NCBI GenBank assembly: GCA_013423325.1
Contig: BLJB01000689.1
Span: forward strand, 1-13,458
From: Usnea hakonensis
Lineage: Eukaryota; Ascomycota; Lecanoromycetes; Lecanorales; Parmeliaceae
Reading direction: 5' to 3'
Length of the DNA stretch: 13,458 nt
The notes beneath the pieces were generated by a model. It did not search any database. It saw only the letters and a program-made list of their open reading frames with translations, and was not told the DNA's origin. Positions within the stretch are counted from its first letter, which is position 1, and each line of letters begins with the position of its first letter. Below, one piece after another: positions 1-8,961 of the stretch. Made by a program: the position numbers and the translations under genes.

Positions 1-351
1 CTTTTCTTTCTCTTATTATAGCTCCGCGCGTAGCTTCGTAATTTCTCGACTCTATCCTTCTGCGAGTACTCGTATAATATTAATCGACGCGTTTCCCGCT
101 ACTCGGTATTCGTCCGATATAGATTCGAATAGGATCTTAAGTATCTAGAGTACCTCTTCTAGGCTCCCTATCTATATTATTAATATCGCGAACGCGGTAG
201 CCACGTCTTATTCTACTTCCGTATTAGTATACTCTACCCCCTTGGGGGTAGTAGTAGTCCCTATTATATCTATATCTAGTAGTATATGTTCTTCTTCTAG
301 TTCCCTACCTAATGTGAAAGGCTTCTCTTCGTGCTGGTTGTTGTACTTCAT
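1..351 (-). pseudogene. 5' part of an unidentified RIP-damaged ORF, running off the left edge
   Basis: On the minus strand an ATG at 351-349 opens a frame that begins MKYNNQHEEKPFTLGRELEE and stays readable to the window edge, interrupted only by TAA/TAG codons of the kind RIP makes from CAA/CAG. The visible part is about 117 codons, acidic at first and then rich in Leu, Ile, Glu and Arg, as in an alpha-helical or coiled-coil region. I recognise no domain. The first 50 bases of the frame keep several CA/TG sites, whereas the flank beyond 361 has none. It faces away from the Gag frame that begins near 540, so it is not part of that gene. It could be the N-terminus of a Gag or ORF1-like protein of another transposon, or a damaged host gene; the rest lies outside the window. 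Confidence 0.4.
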
Positions 352-539
352 TTCTCGAATCCCTCTAATAGACTTCCTAGAAACCTAGTTATTAGTTAAC
401 TAGTTCGATTATTAATTAACTACTCTTCTAACTATAAAGTTAAATTATTTAATATAACTCCCTTAATACTTATTTTTTCTAATATAACTAAAACTCGATT
501 ATATAGCTTACTCTATTTATAAATTTAAAAGGTCTTCCT
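352..539. other. AT-rich spacer, no gene seen
   Basis: This stretch separates the divergent minus-strand ORF start from the plus-strand Gag frame. It is made almost wholly of TA-rich RIP product. It could hold the 5' untranslated region or the LTR edge of the gypsy element, but I found no terminal TG...CA, no second copy in the window and no primer-binding site, so no LTR is claimed. Confidence 0.35.
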
Positions 540-1980
540 AACCCTTCCCTATAAAAATATCTATTAATCTACTAACTAATTTCGCTACTCTTCTAGCGGA
601 ATATATAAATAATTATTAGACTACTATTTAAGTTAGAGTAAAAGATATTTCTAATTATCTAATAAATACTTCTTTATTTCTAGAAATCTAAAATATTATT
701 AACCTCTATTTCTAGGTTACTTATAATCTCGAACTAATAGTCTAAATAATAGATTAGCTCCGCTAAAATAGAGAGGAAGCTATTAAAATTATTAAAGACT
801 ATAATACTCTAATCTTAATAAAAGCTACTATCTAGTTTAAGCTTAATATTATAAATATTAAAAAAGATTCTATTACTAAGTCTCTAATTAGGAAGAAGTA
901 ATATTATATCTTACTTTAAATAAAGTTTAATAATATATAAATCTAGCTTAAAGAACTATAGATTAAAGTTAAATAAATATAAAAAGATCTAGCTAAATAA
1001 CTAGTTACTATTATAATAATCTCTAAATTTATAACTACTAAAATCTAATATATAAAAAATACCTTAATACCCCCTATTCTTATAAATAGAGAGAATCCTA
1101 CCTAAAATAAATAAAAATAAAAAATTAAATATAAATTATATAAAAATATTAATTATTATATAGATAATCTAGATAAAGTTAATTATATAATTAGTTATAT
1201 TATTAGAAAAGTTATAAAGCGGTACTTTAATTAGTTATATAATAATAGCTAAAATTTATTCCGATTAGTTAAGAATCTCCTTAACTATCTAAAAAATAGA
1301 TTTAAGGACTTAAATAGAGAATTTAATTTATATTATAAATTTAAATCCTTTTTATAAAGAAAGAAGCCGCTATTTTATAGACTTCTTTATAGACTTTATA
1401 ATATTTAGAGATAAACTTAACTATTTATAGATAAAGTTAATCTATAAGCTAAGAGATAAGATTACTATAAGACTTTATTTAATCTAGAATAATTATAGGG
1501 TTATCTTTAAAACTATTAATAAGATTAAAGTATATTTAATCTAAATAAATAATAAATATCGGGCTATAAAGGAGATTAGCTATAATAATAGTAACTTTAA
1601 TAAAAATAAAACTAAGAACTCTAAATCTTAAAACTCTAAAATATTTATAGATCTAGGCGAGACTATTAAGCTTATCTCTATTAAGAATAAAGATTATTAT
1701 AATTATAGCTTAATTAAATATCTTATATATAACTATTCTAATTCCTTTCTTTTAAATAAAAAGAACGGAGCTATAGATATTAAGAAGCTAATAATTAATA
1801 ATCTTATAGAGAAGTTCTTTAAGGAAGATAAAATTAACTCCTCTAATAACTTAAAAAACTAGATTCCCCCGCTAATAATATAGTATAAAGGAAAAAGATA
1901 ATATCCTTATATATAAATACTCTCTCTAATCTAGTACTCGAGTATCTCTAAAAGGAATCTAAATTATTTTCTAAATCCCC
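540..1980 (+). pseudogene. gag: Gag of the Ty3/gypsy element (RIP-degenerate)
   Basis: Gag packages the element RNA into virus-like particles. From about 540 to 1480 one frame (codons starting at positions 3n+2) reads through with only RIP-type stops; it includes a polar helical region at about 700-1060 and then a segment matching the conserved fungal gypsy Gag core, with NLLNYLKNRFKDLNREF at about 1275-1325 and a PLFYRLLYRLYNI-like stretch at about 1367-1410. Near 1480-1525 the readable frame moves to positions 3n, suggesting a small indel. In that frame 1695-1736 is a CX2CX4HX4C zinc knuckle in which all four ligand codons are TAT. The N-terminus is not defined; no start codon can be chosen because RIP removes ATG. 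Lys/Asn-rich sequence follows up to the protease. Family assignment rests on the core pattern, knuckle and neighbouring protease. Confidence 0.7.
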
Positions 1981-2313
1981 CTTTCTTATAGAAGCTAAAC
2001 TATCCTTTTAAAAAAAAACGTATAATAAAAAAGCCCTTATTAATACTAGGGCTACTAAATATATCTTTATTAATATTAAGATTACTAAATTAATAAATAA
2101 AAAGCTAGATATTCTATTTATTAAATTATCTAAATCTAAGCTCGTAAGGGGATTTAATAGATAAATCTATAATAAATCTATTATATATATCTTATACTTT
2201 ATTTTAAAAGTTAATAACTACTAAAAAGTTACTTATCTAATATTTATTATTAATTTAAAATAATATACTATTATCTTAAAGAAGCTCTAGATAAATTATT
2301 ATTAGATAACTCT
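1981..2313 (+). pseudogene. Retroviral-type aspartic protease of the gypsy element (RIP-degenerate)
   Basis: The protease cuts the Gag-Pol polyprotein. At 2033-2056 the frame reads ALINTRAT, the position and spacing of the ALxDTGAT active-site motif: the catalytic Asp codon GAT is now AAT (Asn) and the Gly is AGG (Arg). Downstream the same frame runs through YILYFILKVNNY (about 2185-2223) and a YTIILKKL stretch (about 2264-2288), the place where gypsy proteases carry ILGxPW before the C-terminal strand. Stops are TAA/TAG. The frame blurs at about 2311, where the first TG dinucleotide after some 1.95 kb appears. Both catalytic Asp loss and stop codons make it inactive. It follows Gag directly, as in a Gag-Pol reading. 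Confidence 0.7.
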
Positions 2314-2640
2314 TGATTAATTAATTGATTATATTATACGCCTATACTAGCTACTTAATATGAGCTAATAAGGGTGCTATTATTACTAAGCTAGTAGAGC
2401 TAGGTATCGAAGAAACTTAAGGGCGAACCCCTAGATAAAAATTTTAACTAAATAATACGTTTTCCCTTTACTATACTCTTAAGGAGTTCTAGTATATTAT
2501 TATATATCTTTTTTCTTCTATATCTCGACTTTTTTAATCTTTATATTTATTTCCCTTAACCGCCTTAGCCTTTAAGGGCTAGTATAATCTTTTTTTTATA
2601 TACCTCTTTTAGGCTTAATAGTCTTCTCTACTCTAAAGAG
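2314..2640 (-). other. Junction zone: probable LINE 3' untranslated region and end
   Basis: No clear coding frame lies here. TG/CA sites reappear at 2314 (tgattaattaattgatt), inside a short AT repeat that, read on the minus strand, would make a plausible LINE 3' tail. Stretches at 2385-2440 and 2560-2580 are more GC-rich than the flanks. The plus-strand protease frame can be extended weakly through 2314-2440 and a minus-strand frame can be extended weakly too, so the exact LINE/gypsy boundary is not fixed. I found no convincing target-site duplication pairing this zone with the LINE 5' side near 8190. Confidence 0.4.
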
Positions 2641-4728
2641 TAGTTTTAATTGTTAAAGTTATTTACTAGCTAGCTTAAAATTATTTAATTAGTTTAAATT
2701 AATTATTTATTTTATTACTATTTAAATCCCTTTAGTTATAATTAGTATTATCTAAAAATTTCTAATATCTATCTTTATAAGTAGTTATAATCTATTTCTA
2801 TATAATTCTAAATAGAAGAGGAGAATATATTTAATATTCTACTTTCTCTATCTATATATATAGTTAAGATTAATCTCTAGTACCCTTATTCTATTAAGGA
2901 ATATATTAAGTTTAATTTTACTACTCTTTATCTAGATAGTAATTAAGCTCTTAGCTTTCTTTAATATCCTATAGTAATTAAACCTTTTATCGTATAAGCC
3001 TCCTATCTAAGCGGGGGTTCTTATTATATTTAGAGTTTTTTATTAGTACTTTTCCTATTTCTTTAATCTCTAATTATAGAACTAGTCTTATATTTTCTAT
3101 CTTATAATATTAATACTCTAATATTCTTTAATATCTTTAAATAGGTTAACCTATCTCTTCTTTCTTTTTATATTAGTAGTCGCTTAGTTCTAGCTCTTTT
3201 TTTTTAGGGTCTTAAAAGCTTAGGTTTTCTTTTTCGCTATAGATATAGATTTTAACTTTCTCCTTCTACCTCTATTAATCTAAAGATATTAAATAATTCG
3301 TTTATTACTCTCTCTTATAGTAATATAGATATCTTATAGAGTCTAGTATTATAGTACTAGTTTATCTAGCTAGTATTTTAATAGAGGTATTAATATTTCC
3401 GCCTTTAGAACTAGAATAGATATAGTTCTATATATTTTAATTACTTTATAAAGATATTTATTTTATATTTTAGCTAGCTTTTTAAAGGGCTTCTAAAAGA
3501 ATTCCTTAGTCCTATAAAAATAGTACTAGATTAGTACTATAAATATTAATATCGGGTATATAACTATATTATATATTATATAATATTTAGTAAATATCGC
3601 TCTTTATATTAAGTTAGTAAGATATTCTAGAGCTCGTTTTTATTCTATAATATAGATTATTAACTAGATAATATATAGTCCCTATTAGAGTTTAGTATCT
3701 ATATATAAGCCTAGTACTTTAATATTTAGATTAAGGTCTATTTTTATTTTTTTAAAATTTAAGAATATCTTTATATTAAATTTCTTTAGGCTCCTTATAA
3801 GATATGTTAACTCGTATTTTTTAGGGGCGAATATTACTCTATATATCTTAATCTATTTAAGATAAATATTATAGGTCTTATATAATATTTTATAATTATC
3901 TTCTATACTTCCGCTATATATTAGTAAATAAATATTATTAATAAAACCTTCTATCTAGATAGAGAGAGTAGCCCTTATATATTATTTAATTAGAGGGGCG
4001 TTAAAGAAAAAAAATAATATAGGAGAAATTAATAATTTTTAAAAAATATTTATCTTTACTATTTCTATTATATTTATCTAGCCCCTTAATATTATAGATA
4101 TCGCTTTATTTATAAAGAAGCTAGATATCTATCTTATTATCTTTTCTAGAACTCTTTTTTTTTTAGGTTATAGAGGAGCCTCTTATATAAGATATTATTA
4201 AAGGTATCTATAATATCTAGTAAAAATAGACTAGCGATTTTCTTATTATTAATAATATTATAGTTTTATATAGTATAAATTATTTCTATTAGTAATTTTA
4301 GTATTATTTCTATTAATTTACTTTTTCTTACTTCTATTTACTATTAAGAGAGGAGACTATATCTTTTTACTAGTTTTATTAGCCGCTTTAAGATTATTAT
4401 TTCTAGTACTTTATTTAAGGTATTAAATAAGACTATTAATTAGTATATCTTAAATTTTAAATAGTTAGGCTTATTTAGCTTTTTTAATATTATCGTATTA
4501 GCCTCCTTAAAGATTTTTAGGTAGTATTCTAAATTAAAGTAAGCTTAAAAGAGTCTAGTAAGAGAGTCTATAATATATAAGACTATACTTTTTAGAAACT
4601 AGTTAGAGATTTCTAAGATATTTAAAGCTTTATTTACTATTAGATATATAATTATTTTTAGTATTTTATCTCTATTAATTTTATCCCCTATAGATATTAG
4701 AGTTAGGTATTACCTTATAGGAACACTA

Positions 4729-4730
4729 TA
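4729..4730. repeat. Left TA target duplication of the TIR element
   Basis: TA immediately before the left inverted repeat; its partner is at 5194-5195. Both flanks actually read TATA, so a 4-bp duplication is possible, but joining with only TA removed keeps the LINE ORF2 frame open (TELLYSVPIR across the join), which a TATA duplication would not. TA duplication is the rule for Tc1/mariner/pogo elements. Confidence 0.55.
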
Positions 4731-4995
4731 GGTTTTCAACATCTAGTTAACTTAAGGTAACTTCGCGATATCTCCTAATTAACTTATAGTTAAATTAAAC
4801 TCCTAATTAATATTAAGTTTAAATTAACTTCTAATTAATTTTATATTAATATAGAGTTTAATTTTTTTAAGCTAGTAACTATACTAAAAAATAAGAGATA
4901 AAGGCTAACGGAAACTAATAAAATTAGCCGAGTTTCTCGCTTAGCTTATAACTCTATAGATATTAACGCTATTAAAAAAAAAATTGAAAATTCGG

Positions 4996-5011
4996 AAATT
5001 TCGCGAAATTT
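4996..5011. repeat. Perfect 16-bp palindrome
   Basis: The sequence aaatttcgcgaaattt is its own reverse complement. It is the first of three consecutive palindromes in the middle of the TIR element. Confidence 0.85.
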
Positions 5012-5025
5012 GACCCCTGGGGGTC
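5012..5025. repeat. Short inverted repeat gacccc/ggggtc
   Basis: Six-base arms with a 2-base centre, directly abutting the previous palindrome, in the centre of the TIR element. Confidence 0.75.
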
Positions 5026-5026
5026 T

Positions 5027-5052
5027 ATCACGTGACTAAAAAGTCACGTGAT
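5027..5052. repeat. 11-bp inverted repeat containing two CACGTG boxes
   Basis: Perfect arms atcacgtgact (5027-5037) and agtcacgtgat (5042-5052) with an AAAA loop. Each arm contains CACGTG, the E-box hexamer bound by bHLH and CENP-B-box-unrelated Cbf1-type factors. The hairpin kept its CA/TG sites, unlike the host LINE. Whether it binds a protein is unknown; it may simply be a structural feature of the element family. Confidence 0.8.
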
Positions 5053-5193
5053 CAAAAGTTATCATTTTTTCAAACAGGGTGTTAACAGGCCATTAATAAG
5101 CTATTAATAGGAGGTTAATAATCTATTAACAAGGAGATATCGCCTAGTTAACAATAGTCTAATTTATACTTTGTTAACTATATGTTCAAATAC

Positions 5194-5195
5194 TA
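5194..5195. repeat. Right TA target duplication of the TIR element
   Basis: Partner of 4729-4730, directly after the right inverted repeat. Confidence 0.55.
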
Positions 5196-6639
5196 TAGAA
5201 GCTCGGTAAGGTAGATATTTAGAATATCCTTTAAATTAGCTATTAAGGTAGATAGAAATAGTACTCTTTTTAGAGTATTAATCTTATTTTTAAATTTAGA
5301 CTATTTTATCTCTCTTTAATCTAGAATAGCTAGAAATTATAGTAAGGATTTTAAAGCCGTATTCTACTCTCTTCTCTATTAGATAAGCTTCTAGATTCTA
5401 TCTTTTTTTAGAGATACTTTATATACTCCTTTATACTAATAGAGTATATAGATTTTATATATAATTTTTATCTTCTCTTTTTTAGCCTTCTAAAGTTTCT
5501 TAGTTAATTATTTATTTTAGAGTTAGTAGTACTTTTTTAGTCTAAGTTTAACTACCTTAATAACTCTTATATAATCTATATTCTAATATAATTTCGAGTT
5601 AATTATAGGCTCTATCTATAATATATAGTTTTTTATTATTTTCTAAAAACTTTAGTTTATAGTTCCTATAAAGATATCTATCTCCTTTTTCGTTTTTATA
5701 GGCCTTCTAGAGAGAATATTTTATAAGGTACTACTACCTTTAGCTATTTTAAAGGTAGTATCTTTTTTAGCTAGTTTTTTTTATAGCTATTATTTTTTTA
5801 TTAATATCTTTTTTTATTACTATTCTAGTTTTATTACTATTAATATATAGTTAGACGCGTATCCTAGATCTTTTTTTAAGGTATATTAGATTATAGTCTA
5901 ATAGATAATTAATATTAGAAAGATTAGATTAATAGTTAATTTCTAGCCCTAGAATTTCTATATAGTTAAGTTATTTAGTAGCTCTAGAGTTATTTTCTTA
6001 GTTTAAATAATTTTAATAAATTTATTAATTATTTTATAATATATATATTATTCTTTATTATTCTATTTAAAGTAGTAGAGATTAAAGTTTTTAAGAGCTA
6101 TATATTTACCTTTCTTTTTTAAGATTTATTTTAAAGATACTAATATTAAAGAGGTTATTACTACCTCTATTAACGCTAGTAACTAGTTATATATATTATA
6201 TATCTAGAGAATTAGTTCTTAAGTAGGGGATTAAGGAGGAGTATACTCTTTTTTATTTCTACTATTTTATTTAATATTTAATTTAAGGGAGTAAAAGTCG
6301 CTTTTTTAATATCTAATTTTTTAGCTAGTTAGATCTATCCTTTTATTAATATAAAAGTATATTCGTATATTTAGACCTAATTTATAAGCTAGTAGAAACC
6401 TATTAGAGCCTAGATTATATATTAATCTATTAAATATATTATAGCTCGGTTTTTAGATTATTAATATATTAAAATCTTATACTTTTTATTTATTATACTT
6501 AATATTAAGGTTATATTAATTATATTAATTATATTCTAGAAGCTAGTTCTCCCTTTAAACTAGATTAAATATATTTATTTTAGTTTTTTTTCTAATATTT
6601 TAGGCGGCCTTTCTACTCTTTTTAATTATTAGTTATTTA

Positions 6640-8190
6640 AGATTTCTTCTAATCTCTTTCTTTTTAGAAATATTATCTTTTATTTATTCTCTATTTAGAC
6701 TAAAGCCGGGGTAGATTAGATTATTATTAAGGGCTCTTTATATTATTTAGAAGTATTCTCTCTTTTCTATTTAAGGCGTTCTATCTTATATTAATAGATC
6801 TAGTAAATTAAGCTCTATATCTTATAATTATTTTAATAGATTATATAGTATCTTTATCTTTAGTCTTAATAATCTTTAGTAAGATAGGCTTTTATATAAT
6901 ATCTATATTTTTTTAATTTTTAATATAATCTCTAAAAGTAGCTATACTATTAGTATTAATAGTACTATTTTAGTTCGCTTATTATTTTCTATTTTCTATA
7001 GTAGAGTAGCTAGCTATTCTCTATTATATTTTTTACTATTAGTTTATTTACCCCTTCGAGGCCCTTAGTTTTAATTAGGAGTATAAAGTATTTCTTAGTC
7101 CCTCTATATATTTTTTTTATTTATATAAATAGAGGCTATTTTACTCTTACTATCTCTAGTCTAGAGTAGAGGGTACTATTCTTCTATTTTAGTTTCTCGA
7201 TATAAACCCTTTAGTCTTTATTATTAAATATATCGATTTTTATTAAGTCGATAACTACTATAAAGAAAGATTTAAGGATATAGATTAATAGATAACTTTT
7301 TTAGATTATTTTAATATCTTTTTTTACTACTCTCTTTATCTCCCTTAAGGCTATATATAGGACTATACCTCTATTATAGAAGTATCTTACTATAATAATA
7401 AAGTCTATTAGGGCTCTATTATTATAGAATATATTTTTAAACTATATTAGTATAATATATTTAATCTTCTTTTTCTTCTTTTTATTTTTTATTCTAATTA
7501 TTACTTTTTTTTTATTAGCGTTTTCTACCGTAATATAAGAGAGTAGTAGTATCGAGTTTAATTATTTATATATAAATAATCTAGCGATATTATTAGTTAT
7601 CTTTTAGATCTAAGATTATTATAGTATTAAGGGTAAGCCTTTAATTAGCTATTTTTTTATCTATTTTTAGATCTCTTTTTATTTAAATTTCTATTTATTA
7701 AGGTCCTCGAAAGATATATTTTTTATAATTTCTACTATATTTTTAACTAATTAGTCTATCCTCTTAATATAGTTATATCTATAATCTTTTTTTTTTTATT
7801 TTATATTGCTCTTTATAGTTTTTACTACTTTTTTACTTAACCTCTCTATTCGTTTTATCGCGTCTATACGCGTAGTTAATATATATCTACTTCCTCTTCC
7901 CGCGTTATCTCCGTTATCGCGTTACCCTCCCTCGACTCCTACCGACTCCTCTTCTTAGTTCTTGGTTGTGCTCGTTATAACCTCTATATTGGAGGTCTCT
8001 AGAGCCCCGTAGGGGCCCTAGTAGGTGTGTTTGCTATTCGTGGTCGCCATTTAGATAACTCTTAATATAGTAAATAATACTATTATCTTTTCTAATAAGA
8101 TATCTATCTTTATAACTAAAGTTATTAGGGATACCCTATCTTTTATATTAAAGACTCTATCTTTAATTTCGAAAAATCTATCTTCTACGC
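6640..8190 (-). pseudogene. LINE ORF1 (Gag-like nucleic-acid-binding protein), RIP-degenerate
   Basis: ORF1 proteins of LINEs coat the element RNA. An ATG at 8050-8048 begins MATTNSKHTY, then a TAG at a likely former TGG, then GPYGALETSNIEVITSTTKN; the frame stays readable for some 130 codons with RIP-type stops and Lys-rich helices. The same frame is also open upstream of this ATG (about 8190-8051), reading RILGVEDRFFEIKDRVF and then NIKDRVS: a heptad pattern like a coiled coil, as ORF1 proteins often have. The true start may therefore be upstream and was lost or mutated. The lower part (about 6640-7500) is Lys/Asn-rich and too eroded to read; I could not place zinc knuckles with confidence. 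The 7900-8050 stretch is the least RIP-damaged part of the LINE. Confidence 0.55.
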
Positions 8191-8216
8191 CTAAAATCCT
8201 ACCTCGTCTTTAACTT
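8181..8216 (+). pseudogene. Fragment of the gypsy pre-RT linker upstream of the 1.5-kb insertion
   Basis: The plus-strand codons read SSTPKILPRL, a stop (taa, likely former caa), then L. After excising 8217-9752 and one 14-bp duplication this continues in frame as IGVNKSFL at 9767, matching the Pro-rich then IGAxPF pattern seen upstream of RT in fungal gypsy elements. It is short, and a minus-strand ORF1 reading overlaps its left part, so the LINE/gypsy boundary is only placed between about 8185 and 8203. Confidence 0.4.
8203..8216. repeat. 14-bp target-site duplication, left copy
   Basis: ctcgtctttaactt, identical to 9753-9766. A duplication of this length is typical of target-primed reverse transcription by non-LTR elements rather than of LTR elements (4-6 bp). 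Confidence 0.85.
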
Positions 8217-8229
8217 GGATTGGATTGGA
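8217..8229 (-). repeat. Pentanucleotide 3' tail (AATCC)n of the 1.5-kb element
   Basis: Plus strand ggatt-ggatt-gga, about 2.6 units, then attc. The second copy at 12886 has more units, so the number varies between insertions as non-LTR tails do. Confidence 0.75.
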
Positions 8230-8275
8230 ATTCATACTCGTGTCTATCTAACTATGTGAAAGATAATTACGGGAA

Positions 8276-8277
8276 NN
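8276..8277. other. NN: ambiguous bases or assembly join
   Basis: The related copy (12951-13040) carries 80 extra bases (12956-13035) at this point, bounded by CTCTA on both sides. Either the upstream copy has lost them by a CTCTA-CTCTA deletion, or the two Ns hide a collapsed gap. Confidence 0.7.
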
Positions 8278-8961
8278 CTCTACTGTTTTGAGTCTGCATA
8301 CCACCTTCGACTGCTACCGCTCGGTACCCCCTATGCTCGTATTCCTCTACCCTCTTTGTGTCGATACTCGCGCCCCTCAGGCCGCCAGCGATCGATTTAG
8401 GAGGTCGGAATCCTGCTCTTCAGGCCCTCCACCCAGTTTGCACCCTGTGATTGCTTTCGAGGTCACTTTCGCACTTGGCTCAGACTATTCCTCTAGGCCA
8501 GGGCTTTACGTAGTTGGTAGGCAAGGCTAACTATCGCCTAAATCGACCGCTGTTTACTCCTTAAGCATACCTCCTACGAGACTAGGTGTACGGTACCGCT
8601 TTGGCTTGCTCTCTACTCCGCCTCAGGCCCTTATTGCGAGGTAGTTGACTTCTTATAGCTCTCGGTATACCGACATGCGCATACTGTCCTCTCGGGCCAT
8701 ATAGACAGTCTTATTCAGCTCTAAAAGCTAACAGTGGTTACTATTATATACTACGCCCTACAGGGTTTACCTACTTCGCGTTACTATCAGAGGTCTCCCT
8801 TATTTAGGCCGTCTATATCTCGTAGGGACTGCTATAATACTGCCCTTGCTAGTAGCAATACCGTAGTATTTCCACCCTACTAACTAAGAACCGCTATATT
8901 AAGTACTTAGCTATACCTATATCGGGATCTACTCGTCTCTCTTTCCGCTTCCAGCTATTAA

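Larger units (their letters stand above)
4731..5193. mobile_element. 463-bp nonautonomous TIR element (MITE-like, probably Tc1/mariner-pogo group)
   Basis: The ends are imperfect inverted copies: left ggttttcaacatctagttaac (4731-4751) against right-end complement gtatttgaacatatagttaac (5193-5173), and both then share gcgatatctcct (left about 4766-4777, right about 5151-5140) followed by repeats of TTAA/TTAAT. The flanks are TA on each side. The centre (4985-5080) holds three palindromes and no ORF, so transposition would need a transposase from elsewhere. The right half keeps many CA/TG sites; the left half between about 4745 and 4984 has almost none. It sits in LINE ORF2 between endonuclease and RT. 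The superfamily call rests on TA duplication and structure only; a decayed full-length element is possible but 463 bp with no coding favours a MITE. Confidence 0.6.
2640..6620 (-). pseudogene. LINE ORF2: endonuclease and reverse transcriptase (RIP-degenerate)
   Basis: ORF2 nicks target DNA and copies the element RNA at the nick. Read on the minus strand: near 6472-6443 ILII*KPSYN, the AIQEP-type endonuclease motif with its Gln now a stop and its catalytic Glu (GAA) now Lys (AAA); at 4508-4459 KEANTIILKKLNKPNY, the RT entry motif; near 4225-4193 FLLDIIDTFNN, RT motif A; at 3950-3932 GFINNI, the GFVDDI catalytic box with both Asp codons now AAT; near 3830 FAPKKYELTYL. At about 2864-2812 lies a C-terminal CX1CX8HX4C knuckle with ligands now Tyr, then a Gln-rich end near 2650. 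A 463-bp insert (4731-5193) sits in the linker between endonuclease and RT; removing it plus one TA keeps the frame. Small frame changes occur; no function is possible. Confidence 0.78.
2314..8190 (-). mobile_element. Tad1-like LINE (non-LTR retrotransposon), RIP-dead, interrupted by a TIR element
   Basis: Read on the minus strand, the window carries an ORF1 (from about 8190 down), an apurinic-type endonuclease (near 6470), a LINE reverse transcriptase (4510 to 3700) and a C-terminal CCHC region (near 2840), the order of fungal Tad1-clade elements. I did not see a convincing RNase H domain between RT and the C-terminal motif. Removing the 463-bp TIR insert, about 5.4 kb remains, near full length for this clade. 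The 5' end keeps some TG/CA sites (7960-8050), the rest almost none. It lies antisense within the gypsy element, between protease and RT. Clade naming is from motif memory; the family could also be called a Tad/I-type LINE. Confidence 0.75.

Noticed and set aside
361..540. 5' LTR of the gypsy element
   Set aside because: No second copy in the window, no recognisable termini and no primer-binding site; TA-rich sequence is not evidence of an LTR.
2990..3300. RNase H domain in LINE ORF2
   Set aside because: I looked between RT and the CCHC motif for a TDGS-like start and the other acidic positions and found only Lys/Gln-rich sequence, so none is claimed.
8288..8530. 80-codon open frame on the plus strand
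   Set aside because: It lies in the less AT-rich tailed element, opposes the inferred transcript, includes no recognisable domain, and the related copy at 13030-13140 does not preserve it as a frame. Open length is explained by fewer TA-type stops.
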